NCBI RefSeq assembly: GCF_030538595.1
Contig: NZ_JAUNTS010000009.1
Coordinates: 23,761 to 87,760 of the forward strand
Direction of reading: 5' to 3'
Length of the DNA: 64,000 nucleotides
Source: Kocuria sp.
Lineage (GTDB): Bacteria; Actinomycetota; Actinomycetes; Actinomycetales; Micrococcaceae
The translations under genes were made by a program, and so were the position numbers. The notes beneath the pieces are model-generated. The model did no database searches, had not been told where the DNA came from, and saw only the letters and a program-made list of their open reading frames with translations. Position 1 is the first letter of the stretch. The number at the start of each line of letters is the position of its first letter. This document shows positions 35,935 through 46,033 of the stretch, piece after piece.

Positions 35935-35962
35935 CCCGGATGCTCACCGTGCAGCATCCGGG
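35935..35962 (+). promoter_or_regulatory. intercistronic hairpin
   Basis: CCCGGATGCT and its exact complement around an 8-base loop, between the reductase and oxygenase genes. It could weaken read-through or stabilise the upstream message, setting different levels for the components. No T-tract. Confidence 0.45.
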
Positions 35963-35988
35963 ACCGCATCCACTGATTGGGGAAGCAC

Positions 35989-37170
35989 TTGATCATCGAC
36001 CACTTGGATGCCCCCGCTCCCGGCTCCTCACTGCACCCCACGCTGACGGGTGACGCCTATACGTCCCCGGAGATCTTTGAGCGTGAACAGGCAGAGATCT
36101 TTGAAAAAATGTGGAACTGCGTCCTGCGTGCCGACTCCCTGAATGCGCCCGGACAGTGGAAAACCGTCACGGTGGGACGCGAAGAGATCATTGTGGTGCG
36201 CACCCGCCGTGCCGGGATCAAGGCGTATTACAACGTGTGCAGGCATCGTGGAATGCGGGTGTGCACGGGGGCGGAAGGCAAGAACAAAACCTTGCAGTGT
36301 GGTTACCACGCCTGGACCTACGCACTGGAAGGGGAACTGATTGCAGCCCCTAATCTCACCTCCATGCCGGATGTTGACCGCCAAGAGTACGGGTTGAAGC
36401 CTGTTGCCGTGGAGGAATGGCTGGGTTATGTGTGGGTCTGCCTGGCAGATTCAGCGGCAGGTGAGCAGCCGCCGTCGTTCCAAGAAACCGTGCTGGGGGA
36501 GGTCAAGACCCGGTTCGGTGAGGTTGAATCCATTGACAATTACGGGATCGAAAACCTGCGGTTGGGTGAGTCCAAGACCTACGACGTCGCCGCGAACTGG
36601 AAGCTCATCATTGAGAACTTCATGGAGTGCTACCACTGCGCCACCATCCACCCCGAACTCACGGAAGTCATCCCGGAGTTCGCTGATGGCCTGGCGTCCC
36701 AGCGCATGAACGGTGAGGTGCACGGTGCCACCTTTGGGGAGCAGATCAAGGGCTTCACGGTGGATGGTTCCCAAGGTGTCACCGAGCTACCTTCCATTGC
36801 CCCTGACCAAGACCGTAAGTACTACGCCATCACGGTCAAGCCGCAGGTGTTCATCAACACCGTGCCCGATCACGTGATCATCCACCGCATGTTTCCGCTC
36901 TCGGAATCGCGCACCACTGTGGTGTGCGATTGGCTGTTCCTGCCGGAGGTGGTGGAGCGTGTGGAGACCGGGGAGGTGGAGATCACCGCATCAGTGGAAC
37001 TCTTCCACCGTGTGAATCAGCAGGACTTTGAGGCCTGCGAACTGACGCAGCCTTCCATGCACTCCCGCGCCTACAGGGCAGGAGGCGCACTGGTCCCCAG
37101 CGAACACCACATCGGTGAGTTCCACGCCTGGTGGATGCAGCGCCTTGGGGCGGCCGTACCGGCGTCATGA
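35989..37170 (+). CDS. Rieske oxygenase alpha subunit, GbcA/stachydrine demethylase-like
   Basis: Oxygenase component of 393 residues. The Rieske cluster is in CRHRGMRVC...[10 protein letters not shown] (about residues 75-105), and the mononuclear iron site in [17 protein letters not shown] (about residues 206-222). The last motif is characteristic of glycine-betaine and proline-betaine demethylases. It would remove an N-methyl group from a quaternary amine as formaldehyde, and the dehydrogenase at 30470 could carry the dimethyl product onward. A TTG start at 35989 has GGGGAAG before it; a TTG 12 bases upstream is an alternative. The 3' end overlaps the convergent ureohydrolase gene by six bases. 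Confidence 0.85.
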   Translation: MIIDHLDAPAPGSSLHPTLTGDAYTSPEIFEREQAEIFEKMWNCVLRADSLNAPGQWKTVTVGREEIIVVRTRRAGIKAYYNVCRHRGMRVCTGAEGKNKTLQCGYHAWTYALEGELIAAPNLTSMPDVDRQEYGLKPVAVEEWLGYVWVCLADSAAGEQPPSFQETVLGEVKTRFGEVESIDNYGIENLRLGESKTYDVAANWKLIIENFMECYHCATIHPELTEVIPEFADGLASQRMNGEVHGATFGEQIKGFTVDGSQGVTELPSIAPDQDRKYYAITVKPQVFINTVPDHVIIHRMFPLSESRTTVVCDWLFLPEVVERVETGEVEITASVELFHRVNQQDFEACELTQPSMHSRAYRAGGALVPSEHHIGEFHAWWMQRLGAAVPAS

Positions 37171-38208
37171 CTCCGCAGGGGTCCCATAGGTGTTGCCGGT
37201 GATCCCGTAGGCGGGGCTGCCCGGTTCGGCGTCGGCACCCAGAGCCAGCAGGGTGATCATCTCGTAGGTGACATGCGCGGCGGCAATACCAGTGAGCTCC
37301 GCGTGGTCATAGGCGGGGGAGACCTCCACCACGTCACACCCCACAATGTTGAGTCCGCGCAAACCGCGCAGGATTTCCAAGACCTCCCGGCTGGTCATGC
37401 CGCCGGCCTCCGGCGTGCCGGTTCCCGGGGCGTGTGCTGGATCCAGCACATCAATGTCCAGGGAGACATAGAGCGGGCGATCCCCCACCTTCTGGCGCAG
37501 CACCTCCACCACGGCGTCCACCCCGCGGCGCATGACGTCGGCGGAGGAGACAATGCCAAAGCCGAACCGGGCGTCGTCGTCAAGGTCTTGTGTCCCGTAG
37601 AGCGGCCCGCGGGTGCCCACGTGCATCACGGCTTCCGGGTCGATCAGACCTTCTTCATGGGCGCGGCGGAAGGGGGTTCCGTGGGTGTACTCGGCACCAA
37701 AATAGGTGTCCCAGGTGTCCAGGTGGGCGTCAAAGTGCAGCAGGGCAACCGGCCCGTGAATCGCGTGATGTGCACGTAGCAGCGGCAACGCGATGGTGTG
37801 ATCCCCCCCAATGGTGACCAGTTTGGTGCCGTCAGCCATCAGCTGGGAGGCGCCCGCAGCAATGGATTCAATGGCCTCCGTGATCTCGAACGGGTTGCCA
37901 ATCAGGTCCCCGGCATCGGCCACCTGGGCCAAGGTGAAGGGCGATGCAGACTGCGCGGGATTGAACGGGCGCAGAAGGCGGGAGGATTCCCGGACGTGGT
38001 TGGGCCCAAACCGTGCCCCGGAGCGGTAGGAAACCCCCGCATCGAACGGAATGCCCAACACGGCAATGTCGGTGTGTTCCACCTGGTCTGTCCTCGGCAA
38101 GCGCGCAAAGGTGCCCACCCCCGCCCATCGGGGAGTCTTGGCGGCATTGACCGGGCCCACCAGGGTGCGGCCGTCATCTCCGGTGTGGGTCACGCGTTCG
38201 GGTTCCAT
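37165..38208 (-). CDS. ureohydrolase (agmatinase/guanidinobutyrase family)
   Basis: A 347-residue binuclear-manganese enzyme that hydrolyses a guanidino compound to an amine and urea. Metal motifs are [19 protein letters not shown] and [22 protein letters not shown]. Members act on agmatine, 4-guanidinobutyrate or 3-guanidinopropionate; the nearby AruI-like decarboxylase and aldehyde dehydrogenase favour 4-guanidinobutyrate, but this is inference. The ATG at 38208 follows AAGGAG at seven bases. It is probably cotranscribed after the XRE-cupin regulator 44 bases upstream. Urea released here could go directly to the urease encoded in the same window. Confidence 0.87.
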   Translation of the reverse strand: MEPERVTHTGDDGRTLVGPVNAAKTPRWAGVGTFARLPRTDQVEHTDIAVLGIPFDAGVSYRSGARFGPNHVRESSRLLRPFNPAQSASPFTLAQVADAGDLIGNPFEITEAIESIAAGASQLMADGTKLVTIGGDHTIALPLLRAHHAIHGPVALLHFDAHLDTWDTYFGAEYTHGTPFRRAHEEGLIDPEAVMHVGTRGPLYGTQDLDDDARFGFGIVSSADVMRRGVDAVVEVLRQKVGDRPLYVSLDIDVLDPAHAPGTGTPEAGGMTSREVLEILRGLRGLNIVGCDVVEVSPAYDHAELTGIAAAHVTYEMITLLALGADAEPGSPAYGITGNTYGTPAES

Positions 38209-38252
38209 CAGATTCTCCTTGCTACTGGGACTTGTGATCGGGTTGCTGGTTC

Positions 38253-38819
38253 TCAGGTGGCCATGATCCACAGGACGGTGGCGGGTTCGGGACCGGGGTT
38301 CTCCCACCCGTGGGGCTCAGAACCCGGGAAACTCACGGTGTCCCCGGCGGCAAGTTCCAGCCTGTGGTCCGGGGTGCTCACCACAAATTGACCGGTGATC
38401 ACATGCAGGGCTTCATGCCGACAGTCCATGCTGTAGAGCTCGTCCTCACTGCGGCCGGCCGGTGCCACGGTGGCGCGGATGATCTGCAGCGCCCGGTTCC
38501 CGGAGGGAGTGACCAGTTGCTCACGGATGCCTTCTCCCCCCAGATGAACCTCCGGGGCATCGGCCAATCGCACCACGTCCACGGCGGATTCGGGGGCAAA
38601 AACTTCCCCCACCTCCACGCGCAGCACCCGGCACAGTCGCACCAGCGCGTCCACGGAGGGGGAGGTGAGGTCCCGCTCAACACGGGAGACAAACCCCTTG
38701 GACAGTTCTGCGGCAGCGGCCAGCTGTTCCACGGTCATGTGATTACGACGCCGGAGGTTGCGCAGCCGCATCCCAATCCTTGGGTCACCCGCACCGCTGT
38801 GCACGGGCAGAGCTTTCAT
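38253..38819 (-). CDS. XRE-family regulator with cupin domain
   Basis: A 188-residue regulator: an N-terminal helix-turn-helix ([41 protein letters not shown], about residues 15-55) and a C-terminal cupin ([14 protein letters not shown]...[18 protein letters not shown]) that would bind a small ligand. The PuuR-type arrangement often controls polyamine or amino-acid use. It is divergent from the SSS transporter gene and just upstream of the ureohydrolase, so these are its likely targets. The ATG at 38819 has GGAGG at the right distance. Confidence 0.87.
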   Translation of the reverse strand: MKALPVHSGAGDPRIGMRLRNLRRRNHMTVEQLAAAAELSKGFVSRVERDLTSPSVDALVRLCRVLRVEVGEVFAPESAVDVVRLADAPEVHLGGEGIREQLVTPSGNRALQIIRATVAPAGRSEDELYSMDCRHEALHVITGQFVVSTPDHRLELAAGDTVSFPGSEPHGWENPGPEPATVLWIMAT

Positions 38820-38991
38820 GCGTGACCTCCAGTGAGGGCCGGGTGGCAGCCGGGGTGGTGGTGCCGTGTTCAAGGATTTACACGGTGGACATCGCCAAGA
38901 ACTATGCCATGAGTCACACTGTACCTACACTATGGAGAAACTTTTGTTTCGTCTGTGTCAACAATCAGTCAATGTCTGAGGAGTGGTAACC

Positions 38992-40442
38992 GTGAACGTC
39001 GCCATCATCGTGGGGTACTGGTGGCCATGGTGGCCATCGGACTGTGGGCCGCCCGCCGGGCCTTCAGCACCGAGGACTACCGGGTGGCCGGTAGGCGCCT
39101 GGGACCGTTCTTCTACACCGGAACCATGTCTGCCGTGGTGCTCGGTGGGGCTTCCACGGTGGGTGGAATCGGACTGGGCTACACCTGGGGAATCTCCGGT
39201 ATGTGGCTGGTCATGGCCATTGCCATTGGACTGTTGATTCTGAGCCTGGTGTTTGCCGGACGGCTCACCCGGTTGAAGATTTACACCGTCTCCCAGATGT
39301 TGGGATTGCGTTACGGGGCCGGCATTGCCTCCCGAGTTTCCTCCGTGGTCATGCTGGCGTACACCCTCATGCTGGCGGTGACTTCCACCTCTGCCTACGC
39401 CTCCATCTTCTCCGTGCTGTTCCCCGTGGACCGGACCGGAGCCATCCTGCTGGGTGGACTGGTTGTGGTGGCCTACTCCGTGCTGGGTGGCATGTGGTCC
39501 ATCACCCTGACGGACATGATGCAGTTCATCTTCATGACCGTGGGCATCTTCCTGATCCTGCTCCCGTTCTCCCTGGCCGCAGCGGGTGGCTTCTCCGGTC
39601 TCTCTGAACGGTTGGATGCCACGTTTTTTGCCCCGGGAGCCATGGGATTCGAGTCGATCATGACCATGTTCGTGGTCTACGGGTTCGGCATGCTGATCGG
39701 GCAGGACATCTGGCAGCGAGTCTTCACCGCCCGCTCGCCGGAGGTGGCGCGCTGGGGTGGCACCGCCGCGGCGGTGTACGTGGGTCTCTACGGTGTGGCT
39801 GGTGCCCTGATCGGTACCGCAGCGGCAGCAGTTCTGCCCACCTTGGACAATGCCGAGGACGCTTTTGCTCAGATGGCGCAACTGCATGTCCCCGCAGGTT
39901 TGGGTGGTGTGGTGCTGGCCGCAGGTGTGGCCGCCATGATGTCCACCGCTTCGGGTGCCTTGATCGCCTCCGCAACGGTGGCCAGGGTCGACGTCGTTCC
40001 CCTGCTCCGCAGCCTGCTGACTGGCAGAAATAATGACCAGCCTTCCCTGCTGGGAGACCGGATCTACCTGCTGACCCTGGGGGTGGTGGTCACGGTGGCT
40101 TCCGTGCTGGTCACCAGTGTGGTCACGGCACTCACCATTGCGTACGGCATTCTGGTGGGTGGGCTGTTGGTCTCCATTCTGGGCGGGTTGATCTGGCGGC
40201 GCGGAAACTCGCTGGGGGCTGCCTGGTCCATGGTGGCTGGCTCCGTTGGCGTTGTGATCGGCATGCTGGTCTTTGGGGTCACGGCCAACGCCCCCATCTA
40301 CATTGGCTTGGGAGTCTCCGCGGTGGTGTACGTGGTGGTTTCTCTGGTCACCCGCCCCACGGAGGCCCAGGTGCTCACCGCATGGGACCGGCGACTGGCG
40401 GGCGAAATCAACCAGGCACCAACTCCCGGGGAGCACACGTGA
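38992..40442 (+). CDS. sodium:solute symporter, with N-terminal frameshift
   Basis: SSS-family transporter of about 484 residues with some 13 membrane spans; visible signatures include STEDYRVAGRRLGPFF and GASTVGGIGLGYTWG. The natural start is the GTG at 38992, behind GAGGAG, reading VNVAIIVGY. One base then appears to be missing after 39018: adding a C after GGGTAC gives YLVAMVAIGLWAARRAF, which continues in the main frame to 40442. As it stands the main frame has no good start before an ATG at 39027, inside the first membrane span. The gene is either a recent pseudogene or contains a sequencing error. It lies upstream of an NCS1 permease that overlaps its stop by four bases. The substrate is probably tied to the guanidino genes. 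Confidence 0.7.
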
Positions 40443-41872
40443 GTGCCTGGTCCCGGCTGTCCGATCACCTGGACGCCAACTCGGAGGGATTTGGGCCGAT
40501 CAAGGGAACCTTGGCCGGGCCGCGCATCTTCATGATCTGGCTGGCCGCCAACCTGGTGGTCACCACTTTGCTCACCGGAACCCTGTTCGTGCCCGCCGTT
40601 GCGTGGCCCACCGCTGTGGGGCTGATCGTGGTGGGTACCGCCGTGGGTGCGGTGGTACTGGTTCTGGTGGGAAACATGGGGACCCGCACAGGGTTGCCCA
40701 CCATGGCCTTGACCAAAGGGGCCTTTGGTCTGAGGGGTTCGATTCTGCCCATGGTGTCCAATGTGGTGATCCTCATGGGATGGAGTTGGGTTCAGGCCAT
40801 GTTGGCTGGGGTCACCGTCAACCACCTGGTCTTCCAAGCCACCGGATTCTCCAACCCGGTGTTGTTCTCCGTCCTGTGTCAGAGCCTGGTGGTGGTGCTG
40901 GCGATCTTTGGACATGTTGGAATCGCGCGAGTGGAACCTTGGTTCGCGTTGGTGATCCGGGGTGTCATGGGGTGGATTTTTGTCACAGCCCTCACTGCGT
41001 TTCCCCTGGGGGACTTCTTGGCGGTGCCAGCCGATCCCTCCCTTGGACTGGACCAGGTGGGCGTACTGGACATAGTGATTGCCACAGCCATCTCCTGGAC
41101 GGTGCTCTCGGCTGAGTTCAACCGCTTGGCCCGGTCGCAACGTGCAGGAGTGGCTGGCTCCGGCGCGGGCTATCTGCTGTCCACGGTCTCCGCCATGACG
41201 TTGGGGGCAACCGCAATCACATACGTGGTGCTGGACGGCGGTGAGGCGGTGGGTTTTGATCCCACCGTCCTGGTGGATGCCTTTGGCGCTCCCGTTGCGC
41301 TGGTGGTGTTCCTGTCCGTGATGGCCACCAACACCATGGTGGTGTACGGGATGGTTTCCTCCGTGGTGAATGCAGCCCCCTCCCATCGGATCCGGTTCCT
41401 GCCCACGGCCCTTGTTCTGGGTGGTATTTCCATTCTTGGCTCCACGTGGCTGGCCCTGTTGGACCAATTCACCAGTTTTCTCTCCCTGATCGGTTCCCTG
41501 TTCATCCCAGTGTTCGCCATCATGCTGATCGACTACTACGTGGTGAAGCGCCGTAGCTACACGGCTGACATTCTGCGTGGTCAGGGCGGTGCCTATTGGT
41601 ACGGGAACGGGGTCAACGCGGGCGCCGTCGTTGTGTGGGTGGTGGCGGCTGGCACCTCACTGGTGCTGACCTATTGGGTGCCGAGCCCCGTGGGTGCGAG
41701 TGTTCCCACCTTCCTGGTGGCCGCTGCGGGGTATCTGCTGTGGGCGTGGGCCACAGGCGCCCGGAGCGCCCCCGATGTATGCCACGGGAAGCTCCATCTG
41801 GCAGCGAACGCCCCTGGCGAGTCCGGGAAGCCTGTAGAAGCATGGCCAGAAGTACGTGATGCAAAGCACTGA
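40439..41872 (+). CDS. NCS1-family permease (cytosine/purine permease type)
   Basis: A 477-residue membrane transporter with about 12 spans. It resembles cytosine permease: an N-terminal RLSDHLDANSEGFGPIKGT, then membrane spans including GTRTGLPTMALTKGAFGLRGS and LMGWSWVQAM-like sequence. NCS1 proteins take up nucleobases, allantoin, hydantoins and similar nitrogen compounds with protons or sodium. A GTG at 40439 overlaps the symporter stop and has GGGGAG before it. It is followed 10 bases later by an aldehyde dehydrogenase. A guanidino or ureide substrate is a guess from context. Confidence 0.83.
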   Translation: MSAWSRLSDHLDANSEGFGPIKGTLAGPRIFMIWLAANLVVTTLLTGTLFVPAVAWPTAVGLIVVGTAVGAVVLVLVGNMGTRTGLPTMALTKGAFGLRGSILPMVSNVVILMGWSWVQAMLAGVTVNHLVFQATGFSNPVLFSVLCQSLVVVLAIFGHVGIARVEPWFALVIRGVMGWIFVTALTAFPLGDFLAVPADPSLGLDQVGVLDIVIATAISWTVLSAEFNRLARSQRAGVAGSGAGYLLSTVSAMTLGATAITYVVLDGGEAVGFDPTVLVDAFGAPVALVVFLSVMATNTMVVYGMVSSVVNAAPSHRIRFLPTALVLGGISILGSTWLALLDQFTSFLSLIGSLFIPVFAIMLIDYYVVKRRSYTADILRGQGGAYWYGNGVNAGAVVVWVVAAGTSLVLTYWVPSPVGASVPTFLVAAAGYLLWAWATGARSAPDVCHGKLHLAANAPGESGKPVEAWPEVRDAKH

Positions 41873-41882
41873 GGAGAATCAG

Positions 41883-43277
41883 ATGAGTAACGCACTCCAG
41901 TACAAGACGGTGAACCCGGCCACCGGGCAGACCGTGGCCGAATACGAAGGCTTGGCTGATGACCAGATCGAGGACGTTCTGGCCCGCGCTGAGTCCGGAT
42001 ACGCGGCGTGGCGGGCAACGCCCATTGAAGAACGGGCACGGCTGGTGACCAATCTGGCCGAGTTGTTCAAGAATCGCGCGGATGAACTGGCCGCAATTGC
42101 CACCCAGGAAATGGGCAAACCGCTGGGCGAATCCCGCGGTGAGGCAGAGTTCTGTGCGGAAATTTTTGACTACTACGCCAAGCAGGGGCCGGCGCTGGCG
42201 GCTGAGCAGCCCATCAACTCCAGCGCAGACGGCACGGCCGTGATCCAGTCCCTGCCGATTGGGGTTTTGCTGGGCATCATGCCGTGGAACTACCCCTTCT
42301 ATCAGGTGGCCCGCTTTGCAGCCCCCAATCTGATGCTGGGTAACGTCCTGTTGCTCAAGCACGCCGAATCCTGCCCGCAGGCCGCGTTGGCCATTCAAGA
42401 CCTGATGCGGGACGCTGGATTCCCGGAGGGCGTGTACCAGAACATTTTTGCCACGCATGATCAGATTGAACAGATCATTGGTGACTCGCGTATCCAGGGA
42501 GTGTCCCTCACGGGTTCTGAGCGGGCCGGTGCCAAGGTGGCAGCCATTGCCGGGAGCCACTTGAAGAAAGTAGTTCTGGAGCTGGGTGGCTCGGACCCGT
42601 TCATTGTCCTGGATGCCAAAGACCTTGCCACCACGGCCAAGTTGGCTTTTGACACCCGGATTGAAAACACCGGCCAGGCTTGTAATTCCAACAAGCGGAT
42701 CATTGTCTCCGCGGATATTTACGATGACTTTGTGGCCGAACTCGTCCGCCTGACCAGCAAACTGGAGCCGGCCGATCCGGCGTCGGAAAAGCCCAAGACC
42801 TACGGCCCCATGTCATCGCGGTCCGCCGCGGAGACCCTTGACGCCCAGGTGCGCCAGGCCGTTGAAGAAGGGGCAACCCTGCATGTGGGTGGCGAGCTGT
42901 CCGAAGGTCCGGAGGCTTTCTTCAGCCCCGCTGTGCTCACTGACATCAAGCCCGGCATGGCGGCGTACACGGAGGAACTGTTCGGCCCCGTGATTGTGGT
43001 TTACAAGGTGGAATCGGACGAGGAGGCGTTGTCCTTGGCCAACGACACCCCCTTTGGCTTGGGCGGATCAGTGCACAGCACGGACACCAAGCGCGCTGAA
43101 GCCATTGCGCAGCTGCTGGATGTGGGCATGAGCGCGGTCAACGCACCGTCCGCCGAAACCGCCGACATGCCATTTGGTGGCGTCAAGCGCTCGGGCTACG
43201 GCCGCGAGCTGGGGCCGCTGGGCATGAACGAGTTTGTCAACAAGCGGCTGTACTTCATAGCTGACCAAGAAGCCTGA
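41883..43277 (+). CDS. NAD(P)-dependent aldehyde dehydrogenase (succinate-semialdehyde type)
   Basis: A 464-residue aldehyde dehydrogenase. Catalytic cysteine is in ENTGQACNSNKRIIV (about residue 270) and the general-base glutamate in VLELGGSDPFIV (about residue 236); IMPWNYPFYQV binds the cofactor. The short GabD-like form oxidises succinate semialdehyde and related omega-amino aldehydes. Between an NCS1 permease and an AruI-like decarboxylase, it would suit 4-guanidinobutyraldehyde, the product of that decarboxylase. Start ATG at 41883 after GAGGAG. A family A palindrome follows. Confidence 0.88.
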   Translation: MSNALQYKTVNPATGQTVAEYEGLADDQIEDVLARAESGYAAWRATPIEERARLVTNLAELFKNRADELAAIATQEMGKPLGESRGEAEFCAEIFDYYAKQGPALAAEQPINSSADGTAVIQSLPIGVLLGIMPWNYPFYQVARFAAPNLMLGNVLLLKHAESCPQAALAIQDLMRDAGFPEGVYQNIFATHDQIEQIIGDSRIQGVSLTGSERAGAKVAAIAGSHLKKVVLELGGSDPFIVLDAKDLATTAKLAFDTRIENTGQACNSNKRIIVSADIYDDFVAELVRLTSKLEPADPASEKPKTYGPMSSRSAAETLDAQVRQAVEEGATLHVGGELSEGPEAFFSPAVLTDIKPGMAAYTEELFGPVIVVYKVESDEEALSLANDTPFGLGGSVHSTDTKRAEAIAQLLDVGMSAVNAPSAETADMPFGGVKRSGYGRELGPLGMNEFVNKRLYFIADQEA

Positions 43278-43286
43278 TGCACCCTT

Positions 43287-43360
43287 CCGTGAGATCACCG
43301 GTTGTTGTTGAGATCACCTGCTGTAGACGGTGATCTCAACAACAACCGGTGATCTCACGG
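43287..43360. repeat. palindromic repeat family A, copy 3
   Basis: Perfect inverted repeat with 32-base arms and a 10-base loop, ten bases after the aldehyde dehydrogenase stop and 27 bases before the decarboxylase start. It may reduce read-through within an otherwise single transcription unit. Confidence 0.9.
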
Positions 43361-43387
43361 ACTCTGACCCACCATTAAGGAACACAC

Positions 43388-44998
43388 GTGAATCCTCACC
43401 GCACCACCGGCCGCGCCGTTCTGGAAACCCTCAAGGGCTACGGGATCGACACCATTTTTGGCATCCCAGGGACCCACTCGCTGGAGTTCTACCGGCCAAT
43501 GCGCGAATTGGGGATTCGCGCTGTCACCCCGCGCCATGAACAGGGTGCTGCTTACGGCGCGGACGGATGGTCCTTGGTGTCGGGGTTGCCGGGGGTGGTT
43601 ATCACGACGTCGGGCCCCGGGTTGCTCAATTCTCTCTCCGGGGCAGCCACTGCTTATGCGGAGTCACGCCCCATGATCCTGCTCTCCCCGGGCCGCCCGC
43701 TGGGCCAAGACTTCCGCGACATCGGAGACTTGCATGAAACCAAGGATCCATCAGGTGCAGTCAATTCAATTGTGGGTAAGAGCCGCCGGGTGACGCATGG
43801 TTCAGAGGCGATCACCATGATTCACGACGCCATGCGCGATTTCACCCACTCTCGCCCGCGGCCTGTCCACATTGAAATCCCGCTGGACATTTTGGAAGCG
43901 GAACTCGACTACACGGACCATCAGGTGGCCCCGCGGCCACTGGGTACCCCGCAGCCGGCGCCGATTGACGACGTCGAACGGGCGGCTGTGGCGCTGAAAC
44001 AAGCCAAGAGCCCCGTGATTCTGGCTGGCGGGGGATCGCTGGCAGCGGGTGAGTCGCTGCTGGAATTGGCGGAAAAGCTGGAAGCGCCGGTCATCACCAC
44101 CACCAACGGCAAGGGCGCCATCCCGGAGCGGCATCGGCTGTCTCTGGGGGCTGACCTGCGGTTACAGACGGCACATGAGTTCCTGCGCTCAGCGGATGCG
44201 CTTCTGGTGATCGGTTCCAAGGTGGGGGCAGCCGAGCTGTGGGGCGGGGACATCACCCCGGATGGTCCCATCATCCGCGTGGACATCATGCGCGATCAGA
44301 TGTTGTGCAACCTGGACCCGGACATTGAGCTACCGGGCCACTCGGCCGCCGTGGTGCCTCAGCTCATTGAAGCCCTGGGGGATGTGGAGCCCCGGGAGGC
44401 GCGGGATCTGTCTGAGGTGTTCGCGCGATTGGATGAAGAGGGCCGGAAGTGGGCTCCCGAGCTGGCCGAGCTCAACGAGGCAATCATGAACGCGGTGCCT
44501 GCGGACACCATCATTGGTGGGGATTCCTCCCAGGTCACCTACATGGGTTCCACCACGTTCTTCCGGGCGCAGCTGCCCAATTCCCTGCTTTACATGGGGA
44601 CATACGCCACGTTGGGGTACGGGCTGCCGGCCTCCATCGGGGCCAAGCTGGCTGCACCCGAGCGCCCGGTGGTGTGCCTGGTGGGTGATGGCGCCCTGAT
44701 GTTCTCCATCCAGGAGCTCATGACCGCCGTGGAGTTGGGGATCACCCTGCCCATCGTGTGTGTGGACAACGGTGGCTACGGGGAAATTCGGGCCAACATG
44801 GAGGACCGTTCCATTGATCCGTTGGCCGTTGATTTGCGTCAGCCGGATTGGGTTGCGCTGGCCCAGGCCTTTGGAGCGCGGGGAGTTTCGGCCACTAGCG
44901 ACGACGTGGCCGACCTTGTGTTGGAAGCCCTGCAAGCTGACGGCCCCACGCTGATTCACTTGCCAATCTCCAAGGCGGTGGAGACTCCGACCGTCTAA
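43388..44998 (+). CDS. ThDP-dependent decarboxylase, AruI-like (5-guanidino-2-oxopentanoate decarboxylase?)
   Basis: A 536-residue acetolactate-synthase-like enzyme. The ThDP glutamate is in TPRHEQGAAYGADGW (about residue 52) and the diphosphate/metal motif is GDGALMFSIQEL...VDNGGYGEIRANM (about residues 435-470). The YGEIR ending of that motif and the overall pattern resemble AruI, which decarboxylates 2-ketoarginine to 4-guanidinobutyraldehyde in the arginine transaminase pathway. With the neighbouring aldehyde dehydrogenase and ureohydrolase this gives three consecutive steps. Start GTG at 43388 with AAGGA. Other keto acids are possible, so the exact substrate is inferred. Confidence 0.8.
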   Translation: MNPHRTTGRAVLETLKGYGIDTIFGIPGTHSLEFYRPMRELGIRAVTPRHEQGAAYGADGWSLVSGLPGVVITTSGPGLLNSLSGAATAYAESRPMILLSPGRPLGQDFRDIGDLHETKDPSGAVNSIVGKSRRVTHGSEAITMIHDAMRDFTHSRPRPVHIEIPLDILEAELDYTDHQVAPRPLGTPQPAPIDDVERAAVALKQAKSPVILAGGGSLAAGESLLELAEKLEAPVITTTNGKGAIPERHRLSLGADLRLQTAHEFLRSADALLVIGSKVGAAELWGGDITPDGPIIRVDIMRDQMLCNLDPDIELPGHSAAVVPQLIEALGDVEPREARDLSEVFARLDEEGRKWAPELAELNEAIMNAVPADTIIGGDSSQVTYMGSTTFFRAQLPNSLLYMGTYATLGYGLPASIGAKLAAPERPVVCLVGDGALMFSIQELMTAVELGITLPIVCVDNGGYGEIRANMEDRSIDPLAVDLRQPDWVALAQAFGARGVSATSDDVADLVLEALQADGPTLIHLPISKAVETPTV

Positions 44999-45001
44999 TG
45001 C

Positions 45002-45075
45002 CCGTGAGATCACCGCTTGTTGTTGAGATCACCGCCTGTTGCCGGTGATCTCAACAACAACCGGTGACCTCACGG
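45002..45075. repeat. palindromic repeat family A, copy 4
   Basis: 33-base arms with two mismatches and an 8-base loop, between the convergent decarboxylase and CPBP genes. It begins four bases after the decarboxylase stop. Confidence 0.88.
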
Positions 45076-45086
45076 AGGGGGCTGGG

Positions 45087-45857
45087 TTACCGGAGGAAAA
45101 TCACCAGCAGCGTGATGGCGGTGATCAGCCCGTTGTTGCACATGTGCAGGATCAACGGTGCCCACAGGTTGCCGTACCAGAGGCGCATGCACGTCAGGGC
45201 CGTACCCAGGAACAAGATGTAGAGCATCACCGGCGGTGACAGATGGGCTGCCGCAAACACCACGACGACGATCGCCCCCGCTGCAACCACCGGCATCTTG
45301 GAGATCAACCAGTCCAGAAGAATGCGGCGGAACAACAACTCCTCGGCCAGCGGGATAACCAGCACGATCATGGCCGCAGCTCCCAGAGCCAGCAGGGGAG
45401 AGGCCTCCAATGACTGTCCGGTGTGTGATCCACCTGCTGGTGTGAGCTGAAGGGCGGGTCCAACCAGCAGAGCCAGGAATCCGGAGCCCAGGATGGCCAC
45501 CGGGATCTGGTAGATCAGGTGGAGCAAGCTGTGGCGACCGCGGCGAAATCCAATCTCCTGCAGGCTCCAGCCCCGGCGCCGAATCACGCCCCAGATGAGG
45601 GGCAACCACATGCCCAGACCGCCTCCGATCAGCAGTACGGCAAGCACATCCGCACCCGCAAGGCCCATGACCCGGTCGGCAAGGATTGCTCCTGCCACTG
45701 CACCGATCAGCCCCGTTACCAGGGAAGTTGCACCCCAGAACATGTCTGCGCCCGTGGGCGTGGGTAGCGGGGGCAACTTGCCCGGGCTGTTGACCTCTGG
45801 CCGGGGGTGAGGGGCAGCGTGATTCATGGTGGGTGGCTCCAAGGTGGTGCGAGTCAC
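45087..45857 (-). CDS. CPBP-family intramembrane metalloprotease
   Basis: A 256-residue membrane protein of the CAAX/bacteriocin-processing family with about eight hydrophobic segments. All family motifs are present: EELLFRR (motif 1), FAAAH (motif 2) and HMCNN (motif 3, H-x3-N). Such proteins may process peptides or protect against bacteriocins. The GTG at 45857 is preferred for its AGGAG at six bases; an ATG ten codons on is possible. A paralogue lies at 59640-60392 on the other side of the urea genes and shares ARLWYGNLWAP-type ends and FRRILLDWL. Its target is unknown. Confidence 0.78.
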   Translation of the reverse strand: MTRTTLEPPTMNHAAPHPRPEVNSPGKLPPLPTPTGADMFWGATSLVTGLIGAVAGAILADRVMGLAGADVLAVLLIGGGLGMWLPLIWGVIRRRGWSLQEIGFRRGRHSLLHLIYQIPVAILGSGFLALLVGPALQLTPAGGSHTGQSLEASPLLALGAAAMIVLVIPLAEELLFRRILLDWLISKMPVVAAGAIVVVVFAAAHLSPPVMLYILFLGTALTCMRLWYGNLWAPLILHMCNNGLITAITLLVIFLR

Positions 45858-46033
45858 GGGGATCTCCTGACAGATGGTGGTGCGCCAGACCGGACGGCGG
45901 AGGTGTTGCGGTGCTGTTGATCCTGGCCTTTGTCCAACCGTAGGAGGCACCCACGCACGTGCGCCTCGTCCGAACGGCCGGAGTGAAGGCAACTAAAGGA
46001 CCACTTGCAGCTACCCGGGCCCGCTCCACCCTT

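Noticed and set aside
38253-38873. Upstream ATG at 38873 for the XRE-cupin gene
   Set aside because: The ATG at 38819 has a GGAGG site and matches family length; the extension has neither.
38958-40436. Minus-strand open frame of 492 codons opposite the SSS transporter
   Set aside because: Composition (His, Gln, Gly runs) is that of an antisense frame of a membrane protein; the plus-strand protein is clearly real.
45519-45810. Plus-strand open frames opposite the CPBP gene
   Set aside because: Antisense to a membrane protein with clear family motifs and lacking start signals.
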